Below the pieces are notes generated by a model. That model made no database searches, was not told the DNA's origin, and saw nothing but the letters and a program-made list of their open reading frames with translations. Of a stretch of 35,613 nucleotides of DNA, positions 15,413-22,684 are shown piece after piece; position 1 is the stretch's first letter, and every line of letters begins with the position of its first letter. The position numbers and the translations under genes are program-made. This DNA comes from DAIDJD01 sp035485275 (lineage in GTDB: Bacteria > Oederibacteriota > JAJYGY01 > DAIDJD01): contig DATHOE010000001.1 in the NCBI GenBank assembly GCA_035485275.1, forward strand, positions 1 to 35,613. Direction: 5' to 3'.

Positions 15413-15963
15413 GATTCGTCCCGTCCCACACCCAGGGTGCGCGCGAGCTTGTCCATGGCCAGGCGCAAGCGCCCTTTTATGGTGCCCAGGGGCACCCGCA
15501 GATGCTTGGCGGTCTCCGCCTGGGTCAGCCCCTTGAAATAGACGGTCTCGACCGCGGCGCGCTGCTCATCGGGGAGCCTGTTCAGGGCGTCCGCCAGGAG
15601 CCGGTCGCGGGAGGGGTCGGCACAGTTCCTCCCCGACGGGGCGTGGACCTCAAGCTGGCCGGGTTCCATGGACTGTTCGCGGCGGCGGCCCTTTTGGCGC
15701 AGGCGGTCCAGGCAGCGGGAGCGGGTCAGGACGCAGAGCCAGGTGGCCGCGCTGCCGCGGGCAGGGTCGTAGGTTTCGGCGCGCTGCCACACCCGCAGGA
15801 AGACCTCCTGCAAAATGTCCTCCGCCTCGTGCCCGTCGCCCAGAATACGGCAGGCGACGCCATAAACGAGGCGGTGGTGGCGGTCGTAGAGGCCCTCAAA
15901 AGAAGGCAGGTCCCGCCTGCGGGCGATGGCAACTAGTAAGGAGGCGCTCTCGTCGTTGGACAT
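15409..15963 (-). CDS. ECF-family RNA polymerase sigma factor (SigK-like)
   Basis: The product has 184 residues from ATG 15963. Region 2 reads FEGLYDRHHRLVYGVACRIL, then GDGHEAEDILQEVFLRVW and AATWLCVLTRSRCLDRLR. Region 4 reads LNRLPDEQRAAVETVYFKGL, then TQAETAKHLRVPLGTIKGRL. Regions 1.1 and 3 are absent, as expected for ECF factors. A TATAAT hexamer 7 bases upstream of the ATG and the absence of a Shine-Dalgarno suggest a leaderless transcript. The downstream anti-sigma gene overlaps by 4 bases. The pair lies between two genes for FPFWL-tagged secreted proteins, which may be in its regulon (inference). A longer in-frame extension to 16158 is not supported. Confidence 0.93.
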   Translation of the reverse strand: MSNDESASLLVAIARRRDLPSFEGLYDRHHRLVYGVACRILGDGHEAEDILQEVFLRVWQRAETYDPARGSAATWLCVLTRSRCLDRLRQKGRRREQSMEPGQLEVHAPSGRNCADPSRDRLLADALNRLPDEQRAAVETVYFKGLTQAETAKHLRVPLGTIKGRLRLAMDKLARTLGVGRDES

Positions 15964-15970
15964 CGGATCG

Positions 15971-15976
15971 ATTATA
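15971..15976 (-). promoter_or_regulatory. TATAAT -10 element of the ECF sigma gene
   Basis: A perfect TATAAT on the minus strand ends 7 bases before ATG 15963, so transcription should begin at or near the start codon. No good -35 is visible. The hairpin CGGGT-AAAA-ACCCG (15999-16012) lies about 25 bases further upstream and may be a regulator site. Confidence 0.5.
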
Positions 15977-16142
15977 CCTGGACCTCCCAAAATTACGGCG
16001 GGTAAAAACCCGAGCCCTTGCCGTGAAATGGGCCCGTGACCGTCACTTTCAATCCGCATGGGTCCACCCGGCGCCGCGCCCGCCAAAGATTCCGGGGCGA
16101 AGGCAAGGCCGGCAAGCGGAGCCGGTGAAACCGGATTCACGC

Positions 16143-16862
16143 TCAATTCGAGATCCATTGAATGTTATTGAGATAGATGATCGCGGCGTTAAGGGGCTGG
16201 GACGTGTTGAACTGGACTTCCACGGACAGGAGCCCGGTTCCGTTCGTGCCGAGGGTCGCCAGGGGGAAGGACACCGTGGTGAAGGACGTGTCGTTGACCG
16301 AGGCGAGGTTCAGGCTCATGTTGCTTCCGCCCATGGCGAAAACGGTGATGGCGCCGTAATTGGACGTGGGCTGCCCCAGTTCGACGTCGAACTGCAGGTG
16401 GCCGTTGGCGAAGGCGCTTTGGTTTTGGGGATTCTGCAGGGAGAAACTCGGCTCAAAATAGTCGAAACCGCCGACCGTGACGGTCCATTCCATGGCGCTG
16501 GACGCGGTCGTGTAGGTGGACCAGTTGACGGCGTCCCGGATCAGGACGCCCCCGTTGGCGCAATCGCCGCCCCAACAGCCGGCCGTCCCGTTCTGCCAGA
16601 TGATTTGGGTCACGGGAGTCGCCGTGGCCGAAGGGGTAGGGGAGGCGGTTTCACTGGGGGCGCCGGTCCAGGTCGGGCTTGCGGTGGGCGAACTGGCAGG
16701 CACCGTGGGCACGGGCACGACCGGCGTGGAGCGGTGCAAAACCGAACTTGGGTCGTTCGGATTGCTTCGGGCGGCTTGGTTGAGCCAGAACGGCATGCTA
16801 AAGGCTTCGGCAAGGCCGGCCACAGCGAGGATGCTGACCGTCAAAAGAACGATTTTCCCCAT
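16143..16862 (-). CDS. Secreted jelly-roll-like protein with FPFWL-type tag
   Basis: ATG 16862 has AAGGA 7 bases upstream; ATG 16880 would add six residues before the signal peptide. The signal peptide is MGKIVLLTVSILAVAGLAEA, and the mature start is FSMPFWLNQAARSNPNDP, the shared motif. Residues 45-85 are a Pro/Ser/Thr linker (VPTVPASSPTASPTWTGAPS). Residues 86-239 form a beta-rich domain rich in aromatic and Asn residues (QNGTAGCWGGDCANGGVLIR, FDYFEPSFSLQNPQ, LNNIQWISN) that looks like a carbohydrate-binding jelly roll. The pair Cys97-Cys102 may form a disulfide. I cannot name a CBM family. No catalytic domain is present, so an adhesin or glycan-binding role is more likely than an enzyme. 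Confidence 0.82.
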   Translation of the reverse strand: MGKIVLLTVSILAVAGLAEAFSMPFWLNQAARSNPNDPSSVLHRSTPVVPVPTVPASSPTASPTWTGAPSETASPTPSATATPVTQIIWQNGTAGCWGGDCANGGVLIRDAVNWSTYTTASSAMEWTVTVGGFDYFEPSFSLQNPQNQSAFANGHLQFDVELGQPTSNYGAITVFAMGGSNMSLNLASVNDTSFTTVSFPLATLGTNGTGLLSVEVQFNTSQPLNAAIIYLNNIQWISN

Positions 16863-17189
16863 GGTTCGGTCCTTCAGCATGATCCCGCAAGGCATAATCG
16901 GACATGGCGCCCCATAAACACTACGATCCCTGGCTTTCCCGCGGATCAATGCCCGCAGAAATAATGGGCACCCGGGTCTAAGGCCCAATCCATGCAAAAT
17001 AGTTGAACCACAGTGATCTGGATCTTCGAGTTTTGGCGTAATTAATCCGGGCAACGGTACCTGGCAGAGCAGTCCCGGACTGGCTCATCTCTCCGTCGCG
17101 GTTCTGAGCTAGCCGGCCAAAATCAATAGCACCAATCACGCCCATCAGCGCCACTGGGTAATTTGGGTTCAAGGTGAATAAAATGGGAA
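16863..17189. other. 327-base divergent intergenic region
   Basis: The region separates two divergently read genes for exported proteins and should hold both promoters, but I could not pick convincing -35/-10 pairs. It is less GC-rich than its surroundings. A 78-codon minus frame (16978-17214) crosses it; it has no ribosome site and no recognised family. Several short inverted repeats exist, but none matches a riboswitch class I know. Confidence 0.45.
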
Positions 17190-18398
17190 ATGGCCCGGAA
17201 ATCCAGGGCCGCAAAATCGGGGTGGGGCATGGGCTTGCAAAGCCTATTTTTGTGCGCGGCGCTGCTACTGGCGGCCTTAATCGTCCGGCCGGCCGCCTTG
17301 CGGGCGTATACGCCCGAAGCGCTGGCGCAGTATTCCGCGGCCGAGCAATACCAGGCCTCCAAGCAATGGGTCCGGGCGATCGCCGCCTACCAGGCGTCCA
17401 TAGAAGCGGATCCCGCCTTGGTCGCCGCTTATAAGGGGCTGGGAACGGCGAATTACATGAATGGCGACCGCAAGGCGGCCCTTGAATGTTATGACCGTTA
17501 CCTGGCCTCCTATCCCAACGACGTGGCCACCAAAAACTTCGCCGACGGCCTGAGGGCCCGCCTGGCTGGGTCCGCCCCGTCCGTCCAGCCCCAAACCGCG
17601 TCCGCTTCGACCGTCGGGCCCGCGATGGGGGCTTTTGCGCCCGGATTTGACCTGCGGCTGCCCTTCAGCCTGGAAGCGGCGAACGCCGCGGACGTGGACG
17701 AATTTTATTTGGACAACGGGCCCTGGCCCAATTCCACCGTCGTCAAACCGAAATCGGCCTTGGCCTGGGGCCTGGGCCTGGGGGTCGACTACGGGATGGC
17801 CCAGGGCTTCGTCATCGGCCTGGACGCCGAATACGGCCCCAGCAGGAGCCAGCCGGGCAGCTGGACCTGGCCCGACGAATGGGGCGGCACCGACAGCGAG
17901 AGCGACGGCTGGTGGTCCTGGCAAATGGCCTTTTTGGCCACGCCCGGATGGCGCTTCAAACTGGGGAACGGCTTTGTGGTCGAACCCTGCGTCAGCCTGG
18001 GCCTCATGCCGGCCTGGCTGAACGCGAGTTTTGACACGACCTACAGCGCCCAGGGCCAGGCTCCCCCCTGGAATGAAAAGAATTCCAATGTCAGCTATGA
18101 GGCCTTCGGGCTTGGATACGCCATCCAACCCCAGGTCAAGGCGGAATACATTTTCGGGCGCTTCGGGCTTGGCCTGAGCGTGGGTTACCTATACAACACT
18201 CCGACCACCTTGAAATACACCTCCATCTCCAATCCGCAAAACGCCGCCTATCCCCCGGGCTTGAAGGTGGGAAATACCGTCGCCTACTACCCCTCGGTCT
18301 CGGCCCAGACTTCAAATTCGCCGAAAAATTGGGCCATGAACACCAGCGGCTTCTGCGGGTCCCTCTATGTGACCTACTATTTCAAGCCCCTATTCTGA
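17190..18398 (+). CDS. TPR plus outer-membrane beta-barrel protein
   Basis: The product has 402 residues from ATG 17190; ATG 17229 (MGLQSLFLCAALLL) is an equally possible start. It has a basic signal peptide. Two TPR-like units follow (AAEQYQASKQWVRAIAAYQA, then AAYKGLGTANYMNGDRKAAL), and then a Ser/Ala-rich spacer. The C-terminal 250 residues have alternating aromatic and polar residues (ALAWGLGLGVDYGMAQGFVI, WWSWQMAFLATPGWRFKLG, GSLYVTYYFKPLF). The terminal Phe is typical of barrels inserted by the BAM machinery. It is probably an outer-membrane protein with a periplasmic TPR arm. Its position beside the FecR-type anti-sigma pair makes it a candidate signal partner, by analogy only. Confidence 0.8.
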   Translation: MARKSRAAKSGWGMGLQSLFLCAALLLAALIVRPAALRAYTPEALAQYSAAEQYQASKQWVRAIAAYQASIEADPALVAAYKGLGTANYMNGDRKAALECYDRYLASYPNDVATKNFADGLRARLAGSAPSVQPQTASASTVGPAMGAFAPGFDLRLPFSLEAANAADVDEFYLDNGPWPNSTVVKPKSALAWGLGLGVDYGMAQGFVIGLDAEYGPSRSQPGSWTWPDEWGGTDSESDGWWSWQMAFLATPGWRFKLGNGFVVEPCVSLGLMPAWLNASFDTTYSAQGQAPPWNEKNSNVSYEAFGLGYAIQPQVKAEYIFGRFGLGLSVGYLYNTPTTLKYTSISNPQNAAYPPGLKVGNTVAYYPSVSAQTSNSPKNWAMNTSGFCGSLYVTYYFKPLF

Positions 18399-18420
18399 AT
18401 TTTCCGCGCATCGGCCCATG

Positions 18421-18460
18421 AAAAAACGCCAGGTCCCGCAGGGGGCCTGGCGTTCCTGTT
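18421..18460. terminator. Bidirectional Rho-independent terminator
   Basis: AACGCCAGG (18425-18433) pairs with CCTGGCGTT (18446-18454), extended inward by a T-G pair and three C-G pairs around a 4-base loop. AAAAAA lies on the left and a T-rich tract on the right. It serves the converging barrel gene and cytochrome c gene. Confidence 0.85.
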
Positions 18461-18481
18461 TCTTGGGATAGGCGATCCGCT

Positions 18482-18892
18482 TCAGTGCGCCAGCACCCAT
18501 TTGACCATGGCGTGCAGCTGGGCGTCGGAAAGCTGGGGGTGCGCGACCATGGGGACCGCGCCCCAATTGCCCGAGCCGCCGGCCCTGACCTTCGCCACCA
18601 GCGTTTCCTCGGCGCCCGGGACGTTGCGGTATTTTTTGGCCACGTCTTTGTAGGCGGGCCCGATGACCTTGGCGTTCACGGAATGGCAGGTGAAGCAGTC
18701 GCTCTGCTTCATCATGGTTTCCGTGGCAGGATCAGGCGGCTCCCGCTTGACCGCGGATTTGTGGTGATGGTGGTGGGTCGAAGGCGTTGTGGACGCGGTT
18801 TTTGTTGTTGCGTCAGACGAAACATCGGCGATCAAGGGCAGAGCCAAAGCCAGGCCGGCGGCCAGGGCCAGGACGGTTTTTAGTGTGCGCAT
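18482..18892 (-). CDS. Exported class I cytochrome c (c551/c552-like)
   Basis: The 136-residue product has a signal peptide (MRTLKTVLALAAGLALALPL) and a Thr/Ser stretch with five consecutive His (residues 40-44). A single-heme domain follows: Cys66, Cys69 and His70 form CFTCH, and Met115 in GAVPMVAHPQ is the likely sixth ligand. The ending LSDAQLHAMVKWVLAH is typical of c551-type cytochromes. It should shuttle electrons in the periplasm; the redox partner is not shown here. AAGGAG lies 5 bases before the ATG, and a near-ideal promoter sits at 18915-18943. The His run is unusual and could bind metal, or be bis-His competition for heme; this is speculation. Confidence 0.92.
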   Translation of the reverse strand: MRTLKTVLALAAGLALALPLIADVSSDATTKTASTTPSTHHHHHKSAVKREPPDPATETMMKQSDCFTCHSVNAKVIGPAYKDVAKKYRNVPGAEETLVAKVRAGGSGNWGAVPMVAHPQLSDAQLHAMVKWVLAH

Positions 18893-18914
18893 GCTTGCTC
18901 CTTAAGGGGGCCCC

Positions 18915-18943
18915 ATTATAGGGCAAGCGCGCGCCGGGGGCAA
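18915..18943 (-). promoter_or_regulatory. Sigma70-like promoter of the cytochrome c gene
   Basis: On the minus strand, TTGCCC, a 17-base spacer and a perfect TATAAT. The -10 ends 22 bases before ATG 18892, leaving room for the AAGGAG ribosome site. Confidence 0.8.
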
Positions 18944-18962
18944 ACCCGTTTGCGCTGTGTCC

Positions 18963-18990
18963 TTGCGCCCTGGCCCAGGCCGGGTATGAT
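18963..18990 (+). promoter_or_regulatory. Sigma70-like promoter of the mnmA operon
   Basis: TTGCGC at 18963-18968, a 16-base spacer and TATGAT at 18985-18990. ATG 18999 lies 8 bases after the -10 and has no Shine-Dalgarno, so the transcript is probably leaderless. Divergent from the cytochrome c promoter. Confidence 0.65.
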
Positions 18991-18998
18991 GTTTTGCT

Positions 18999-20156
18999 AT
19001 GCCCACAAACGTCGTTTCCTCCCCCGGCCTTAAGGTCCTGGTCGCCATGTCCGGCGGCGTCGACTCCTCCTACGCCGCGGCCCTGCTGTCCGGCCAGGGC
19101 CACGAAGTGATCGGCGTGACCCTGCGCGTGTGGCAGGACAAGAATCCCGCCTTTGCCAAGGACGCCTGCGACCTCGATTCCGCCGCCCCGGCCAAGGCCA
19201 GCCGCAGCTGTTGCGGTGCGCAGGACATGCGCGACGCCGGCGCCGTGGCGCGGTCCCAGGGCTTTCCCCATTATGTGCTGGATTACGAGGACCGTTTCCG
19301 CGCCGAGGTCATCGACAATTTCGTGGCCGAGTACCTGGCAGGGCGCACCCCCAACCCCTGCGTGTCCTGCAACGACAAGCTCAAGTTCGGGCCCCTGCTC
19401 CAGGCGGCCGAGGGCCTGGACTGCGCGAAACTCGCCACCGGCCATTACGCCCGCCTGAGCGAGGACAAGGACGGGGTCTTCCACCTGGCCCGGGCCAGGG
19501 ACCTCTCCAAGGACCAGACCTATTTCCTGTTCAAGCTGACCCAGCCCCAGCTCTCGCGGCTTCTGTTCCCTTTGGGTGAACTCAATAAGGCGGAAGTGCG
19601 TAAACAGAGTAAGGGCATGAAGCTCCCGACCGCCGAGAAGACGGAGAGCATGGACATCTGCTTCGTGCCCCGCGGCGACTACGGGCAGGTCCTCAAGGAC
19701 TACGCCCCCGCCACCCAGAAGCCGGGCCCTATCGTGGACGAGTCCGGCTCGGTCCTGGGCGAGCACGAAGGGCTGGCTTTCTTCACGGTCGGCCAGCGCA
19801 AGGGCCTGGGGATATCCGGCGGCGAGGCGGTCTATGTGCTCGGCCTGGACCGCGCCAGGAACGCGGTGGTGGTCGGGCCCGAGGCCGGGCTCATGCGCCG
19901 GCGGGCCATAGGCTCCGGCGCCAGCTTCACCCGGCAGCCCCTGCCCCAGCCGACGGAGCCCTTCCGGTGCAAGGTCAAGATCCGATCCAGCCACCTCCCC
20001 GCGGACGCGGTGGTCGGCCCCATCGGCGGGGGCCGCTGGAGCATCCTTTTCGACGAGCCCCAGCGGGCGATCACGCCCGGGCAGGCGGCGGTCTTCTATG
20101 ACAGTGACGGCGATGAATGTCTTGGCGGCCTTACCCTCGATGAATCCGGTAGCTAG
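18999..20156 (+). CDS. mnmA: tRNA-specific 2-thiouridylase MnmA
   Basis: MnmA adds sulfur to uridine 34 of tRNAs for Lys, Glu and Gln, using ATP and a persulfide relay. The 385-residue product shows the PP-loop VAMSGGVDSSYAAALL and the catalytic Cys motifs TPNPCVSCNDKLKFG and MDICFVPRGDYG. KDQTYFLFKL and FFTVGQRKGLGISGG complete the family pattern. The insertion containing DLDSAAPAKASRSCCGAQD is present in part of the family. Interestingly, its substrate tRNA-Gln(UUG) is encoded at 28258. It is the first gene of an apparent five-gene operon; the sigma gene follows after 4 bases. Confidence 0.96.
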   Translation: MPTNVVSSPGLKVLVAMSGGVDSSYAAALLSGQGHEVIGVTLRVWQDKNPAFAKDACDLDSAAPAKASRSCCGAQDMRDAGAVARSQGFPHYVLDYEDRFRAEVIDNFVAEYLAGRTPNPCVSCNDKLKFGPLLQAAEGLDCAKLATGHYARLSEDKDGVFHLARARDLSKDQTYFLFKLTQPQLSRLLFPLGELNKAEVRKQSKGMKLPTAEKTESMDICFVPRGDYGQVLKDYAPATQKPGPIVDESGSVLGEHEGLAFFTVGQRKGLGISGGEAVYVLGLDRARNAVVVGPEAGLMRRRAIGSGASFTRQPLPQPTEPFRCKVKIRSSHLPADAVVGPIGGGRWSILFDEPQRAITPGQAAVFYDSDGDECLGGLTLDESGS

Positions 20157-20160
20157 GGCC

Positions 20161-20784
20161 ATGAGCGAGCCCCCGGCGAAACCGCTTCCCACCCAGCGCG
20201 AGGCCGAACGGGCCCGCGACCGGGATCTCATGGGCCGCGTGACCCGCGGGGAGCAGGACGCCCTGGCGGAGCTGATGGCGCGCTGGACGCGCCCGGTCTA
20301 CAGCCTGGCCCTGCGCATCCTGCGCAACCCGGAGCTTGCCGAGGAGGTCACCCAGGACGTCTTTTTGAAGGTGTGGAAGCACGCGGCCCTTTTCGAGGAG
20401 CAGCGCGGCGCTTTCTCGAGCTGGGTGCTGACCATGACCCACCACGGCTCCATCGACGCCCTCAGGCGCGCCAAGGCGCGCGGCTCCCAGGTCACCAACG
20501 TCCTCGACAACGTGCTGTCGGCCACCCTCCCCAGCCCCCGCCCGGGCGTCAGCCCCTGGCAGAAGCTGAGGCTGGAGCAGGCCCTCGAGACCCTGCCCCC
20601 GCGCCAGCGGGAGGTCGTGGAGCTGGCCTATTACGGCGGCCACACGCGCGAGGAGATGGCCCGCATCCTGAACGAGCCGGTGGGCACAGTGAAGACCCGC
20701 CTCAGGGACGCCATCCAGCGTTTGGCGGAGGTGTTCCGCGATCCCGACGAAGCCCTGGCGCACACTCCGGGGTTCCAGGCGTGA
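20161..20784 (+). CDS. ECF-family RNA polymerase sigma factor (second)
   Basis: ATG 20161 lies 4 bases after the mnmA stop; earlier in-frame ATGs would overlap mnmA. The product has 207 residues. Region 2 reads YSLALRILRNPELAEEVTQD, then VFLKVWKHAALFEEQRGAF and SSWVLTMTHHGSIDALRRAK. Region 4 reads LETLPPRQREVVELAYYGGH, then TREEMARILNEPVGTVKTRL. This is the SigK/SigW-like ECF pattern. The cognate anti-sigma factor follows 34 bases downstream. Placement inside an mnmA operon implies constant low expression, with activity set by the anti-sigma. Targets are unknown. Confidence 0.93.
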   Translation: MSEPPAKPLPTQREAERARDRDLMGRVTRGEQDALAELMARWTRPVYSLALRILRNPELAEEVTQDVFLKVWKHAALFEEQRGAFSSWVLTMTHHGSIDALRRAKARGSQVTNVLDNVLSATLPSPRPGVSPWQKLRLEQALETLPPRQREVVELAYYGGHTREEMARILNEPVGTVKTRLRDAIQRLAEVFRDPDEALAHTPGFQA

Positions 20785-20818
20785 TTTTCGTTTCATGCAA
20801 GGAAGGCGAACAGGCGTC

Positions 20819-21628
20819 ATGATCCAGTGGTTGGCCCATAAACTCGGGTTAAAGAGCTGTCCGGAATGCGACATTCTGGTGGACTACGCTATGGACGGCT
20901 TGCCCGAGGGCCAGCAGGACAAGGTGCGCACGCACCTGTCCGCCTGCCCCCGCTGCCGGGAGCAGGTGCGCGACTACTGGCAGGTGCGCGAGGGCCTGGG
21001 GCTGTGCTCCCAGCAGCACGAGGCCCCCGACGACCTCTGCGCCAAGGTGCTGGCGCGCCTGAACGAAGCCCCGCGCGTGCCGGCCGGAGCCGCCGCTGCG
21101 CCGGGTCCCCTGTTCCAGCCGGCGCCCCTGCGGGGCTGGCCGCGGTTCTGGATGTTCACGGGCCCGGCCTTCGCCGCGCTCAGCCTGGTGATGACGCTGG
21201 TGGCCCTGTCGGCCCTGTCCCAGCAGAAGGCCCAGCCCGCCGCGGCCCAGGAAAACGAATTGGCCTCCATCTCCAACGCCGTGATCAACGATCCCCGCGC
21301 AGCGCGGGTGGTGCTGGCCGCGGCCGGCCCTTCCCAGCAGGCCAATGGCCTCCTGGTCCTGTGCCCGGGCATGGACCACGCCTATTTCCATTGCGACCAC
21401 CTTTCGCCCTGCCCCCTGGGCCGGGACTATGTCCTGTGGATGAAGTCCCAGGACTCAAGGCCCCGGCGCCTGGCCCGCTTCGCCGTGGAGCAGGGCGGCG
21501 CGGGCGTGTATCTGCTGCAGTTCGACAGCGCCTTCCAGGCCAGCGGCCCGGTGGAGTTCATGGTCACCCAGCAGGGCGGCGGCGCCCCCTCCGGCCCGAC
21601 CTGGCTGAAGGGAAGCGTGAGCCTGTGA
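20819..21628 (+). CDS. RskA-like membrane anti-sigma factor
   Basis: ATG 20819 (MIQWLAHKLG) is chosen; ATG 20795 would add eight residues. The product has 269 residues. His39-x3-Cys43-x2-Cys46 (HLSACPRC) is the zinc anti-sigma motif, and an extra CPEC (Cys14, Cys17) precedes it. A membrane helix spans about 111-133 (WMFTGPAFAALSLVMTLVAL). The external part (GLLVLCPGMDHAY, GRDYVLWMKSQDS, GGAGVYLLQFD) resembles the anti-sigma-K factor domain. The pair of extra Cys in the cytoplasmic part could make it redox sensitive (inference). Its stop overlaps the next start as GTGA. Confidence 0.86.
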   Translation: MIQWLAHKLGLKSCPECDILVDYAMDGLPEGQQDKVRTHLSACPRCREQVRDYWQVREGLGLCSQQHEAPDDLCAKVLARLNEAPRVPAGAAAAPGPLFQPAPLRGWPRFWMFTGPAFAALSLVMTLVALSALSQQKAQPAAAQENELASISNAVINDPRAARVVLAAAGPSQQANGLLVLCPGMDHAYFHCDHLSPCPLGRDYVLWMKSQDSRPRRLARFAVEQGGAGVYLLQFDSAFQASGPVEFMVTQQGGGAPSGPTWLKGSVSL

Positions 21629-22047
21629 GGGCCGGCCTTCTGCCCCTGGCCCTGGCCGAGGTGGAAGCTAGGGCCTGCGCGGCCTATCCCCATGAAGCCT
21701 GCGGGGTCCTGCTGGGCCGCGCGGGGGATCCGGCCCGGATTTTGGAAGCCCACGCCTGCGCCAACGCCGTCACCGAGCGCGCCCGCGACCGCTACCTGAT
21801 CGACCCCCTGGACCAATTGCGCATCGAGAAGGACGCCCGCGCGCGCTCCCTGGACGTGGTCGGCTACTACCACAGCCACCCGGACCATCCCGCCCAGGCC
21901 AGCGCCACGGACCTGGAGCAGAGCTGGGAGCGGCTGCTCTACCTGATCGTCTCGGTGCGGGCGGGCAGGGTGGAGGAGCGCCGGGCCTGGTTCCGCGCCC
22001 CGGGCCGCTCCTCTTTTGAAGAAGTTCTTTTGGACCGCGAAGTCTAA
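21625..22047 (+). CDS. JAMM/M67-family metallopeptidase
   Basis: GTG 21625 overlaps the previous stop (GTGA), with AAGGGA upstream. The 140-residue product has the full JAMM zinc site: Glu24 in PHEACGVLLGR, then His83-x-His85-Pro-x7-Ser93-x2-Asp96 in HSHPDHPAQASATD. Bacterial members such as Mec and QbsD cut after the Gly-Gly of ThiS/MoaD-like sulfur carriers, or remove residues from it. No carrier gene is adjacent, but a ThiS-ThiG fusion with an internal Gly-Gly lies at 8031. MnmA and this peptidase in one operon hint at sulfur transfer. Whether its substrate is ThiS, another carrier or a general peptide is open. Confidence 0.9.
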   Translation: MRAGLLPLALAEVEARACAAYPHEACGVLLGRAGDPARILEAHACANAVTERARDRYLIDPLDQLRIEKDARARSLDVVGYYHSHPDHPAQASATDLEQSWERLLYLIVSVRAGRVEERRAWFRAPGRSSFEEVLLDREV

Positions 22048-22077
22048 ACCCCCAAAAAACCCCAAGGAGCTCCGCGC

Positions 22078-22608
22078 ATGCGTTTCGCCGTCATTTCCTC
22101 CGGCCTGGGTCCCAACGGCAAGAGCCTGATCCTGGCGCGCCTGGCCGAGGAATTCCTGCGGACCCACGGCCACAGCGTCGATTTCATGGACCTGCGGGAG
22201 CTGCCCCTGCCTCTGGGCGGGGCCGAGGGCTCCTTTGAGCATCCCGACGTGGGGGCCCTGACCGGGCGCCTGAAGCTGGCCGACGGCATCCTGCTCGCCT
22301 CGCCCGTCTACAACTACGACGTCAACGCCGCGGCCAAGAACCTGGTGGAATTGACCGGTCCGGGCTGGGAGGACAAGGCGGTGGGCTTCCTGCTGGCCGC
22401 CGGCGGGCACGCCTCCTACATGTCCGTGATGGGCCTCGCCAACAGCCTGATGCTGGACTTCCGTTGCGTGATCGTGCCGCGCTTCGTCTACGCCCTGGGC
22501 CGCGAGCACTTCACCGACGGCGCGGTGAGCGACGCGGAGGTGCGGCGGCGCGTGGAGGAGCTGGCCCGCCAGATCGTGCGCATCGCCGGGGCCCTGAAAG
22601 CCCCTTAG
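22078..22608 (+). CDS. NAD(P)H-dependent FMN reductase-family protein
   Basis: The 176-residue product has a flavodoxin-like fold: MRFAVISSGLGPNGKSL is the phosphate-binding loop region, LLASPVYNYDVNAAAKNLVE matches the SPxY...K motif of the family, and VGFLLAAGGHASYM follows. Such enzymes reduce flavins or quinones, or serve in reductive sulfur or metal chemistry. AAGGAG lies 9 bases before ATG 22078. It is the last gene of the mnmA operon, and a short terminator follows. The substrate is not shown. Confidence 0.87.
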   Translation: MRFAVISSGLGPNGKSLILARLAEEFLRTHGHSVDFMDLRELPLPLGGAEGSFEHPDVGALTGRLKLADGILLASPVYNYDVNAAAKNLVELTGPGWEDKAVGFLLAAGGHASYMSVMGLANSLMLDFRCVIVPRFVYALGREHFTDGAVSDAEVRRRVEELARQIVRIAGALKAP

Positions 22609-22633
22609 TCGGTCAAAAAATCCGCGCGGGCCG

Positions 22634-22652
22634 GCGCCGAATCGGCGCTTTT
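22634..22652 (+). terminator. Short Rho-independent terminator
   Basis: GCGCCG (22634-22639), loop AAT, CGGCGC (22643-22648), then TTTT. It is short but well placed after the flavin reductase gene. Confidence 0.6.
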
Positions 22653-22672
22653 CATCCGGGCCGGCCTGCCCA

Positions 22673-22678
22673 TACAAT
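22673..22678 (+). promoter_or_regulatory. TACAAT -10 element of the rlmI-like gene
   Basis: TACAAT ends 6 bases before ATG 22685, with only a weak -35 candidate (TTTTCA, about 18 bases upstream). There is no Shine-Dalgarno, so a leaderless transcript is likely. Confidence 0.5.
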
Positions 22679-22684
22679 GCCGCC

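Noticed and set aside
16960..17189. A possible riboswitch in the leader of the TPR/barrel gene
   Set aside because: Pieces recall c-di-GMP or cobalamin riboswitches (GGGCAACGG, GCCACTG), but the defining conserved boxes are missing.
16978..17214. A 78-codon minus frame in the divergent intergenic region
   Set aside because: No ribosome site, no recognised family, and it overlaps the start of the TPR/barrel gene. Conservation would be needed to revive it.
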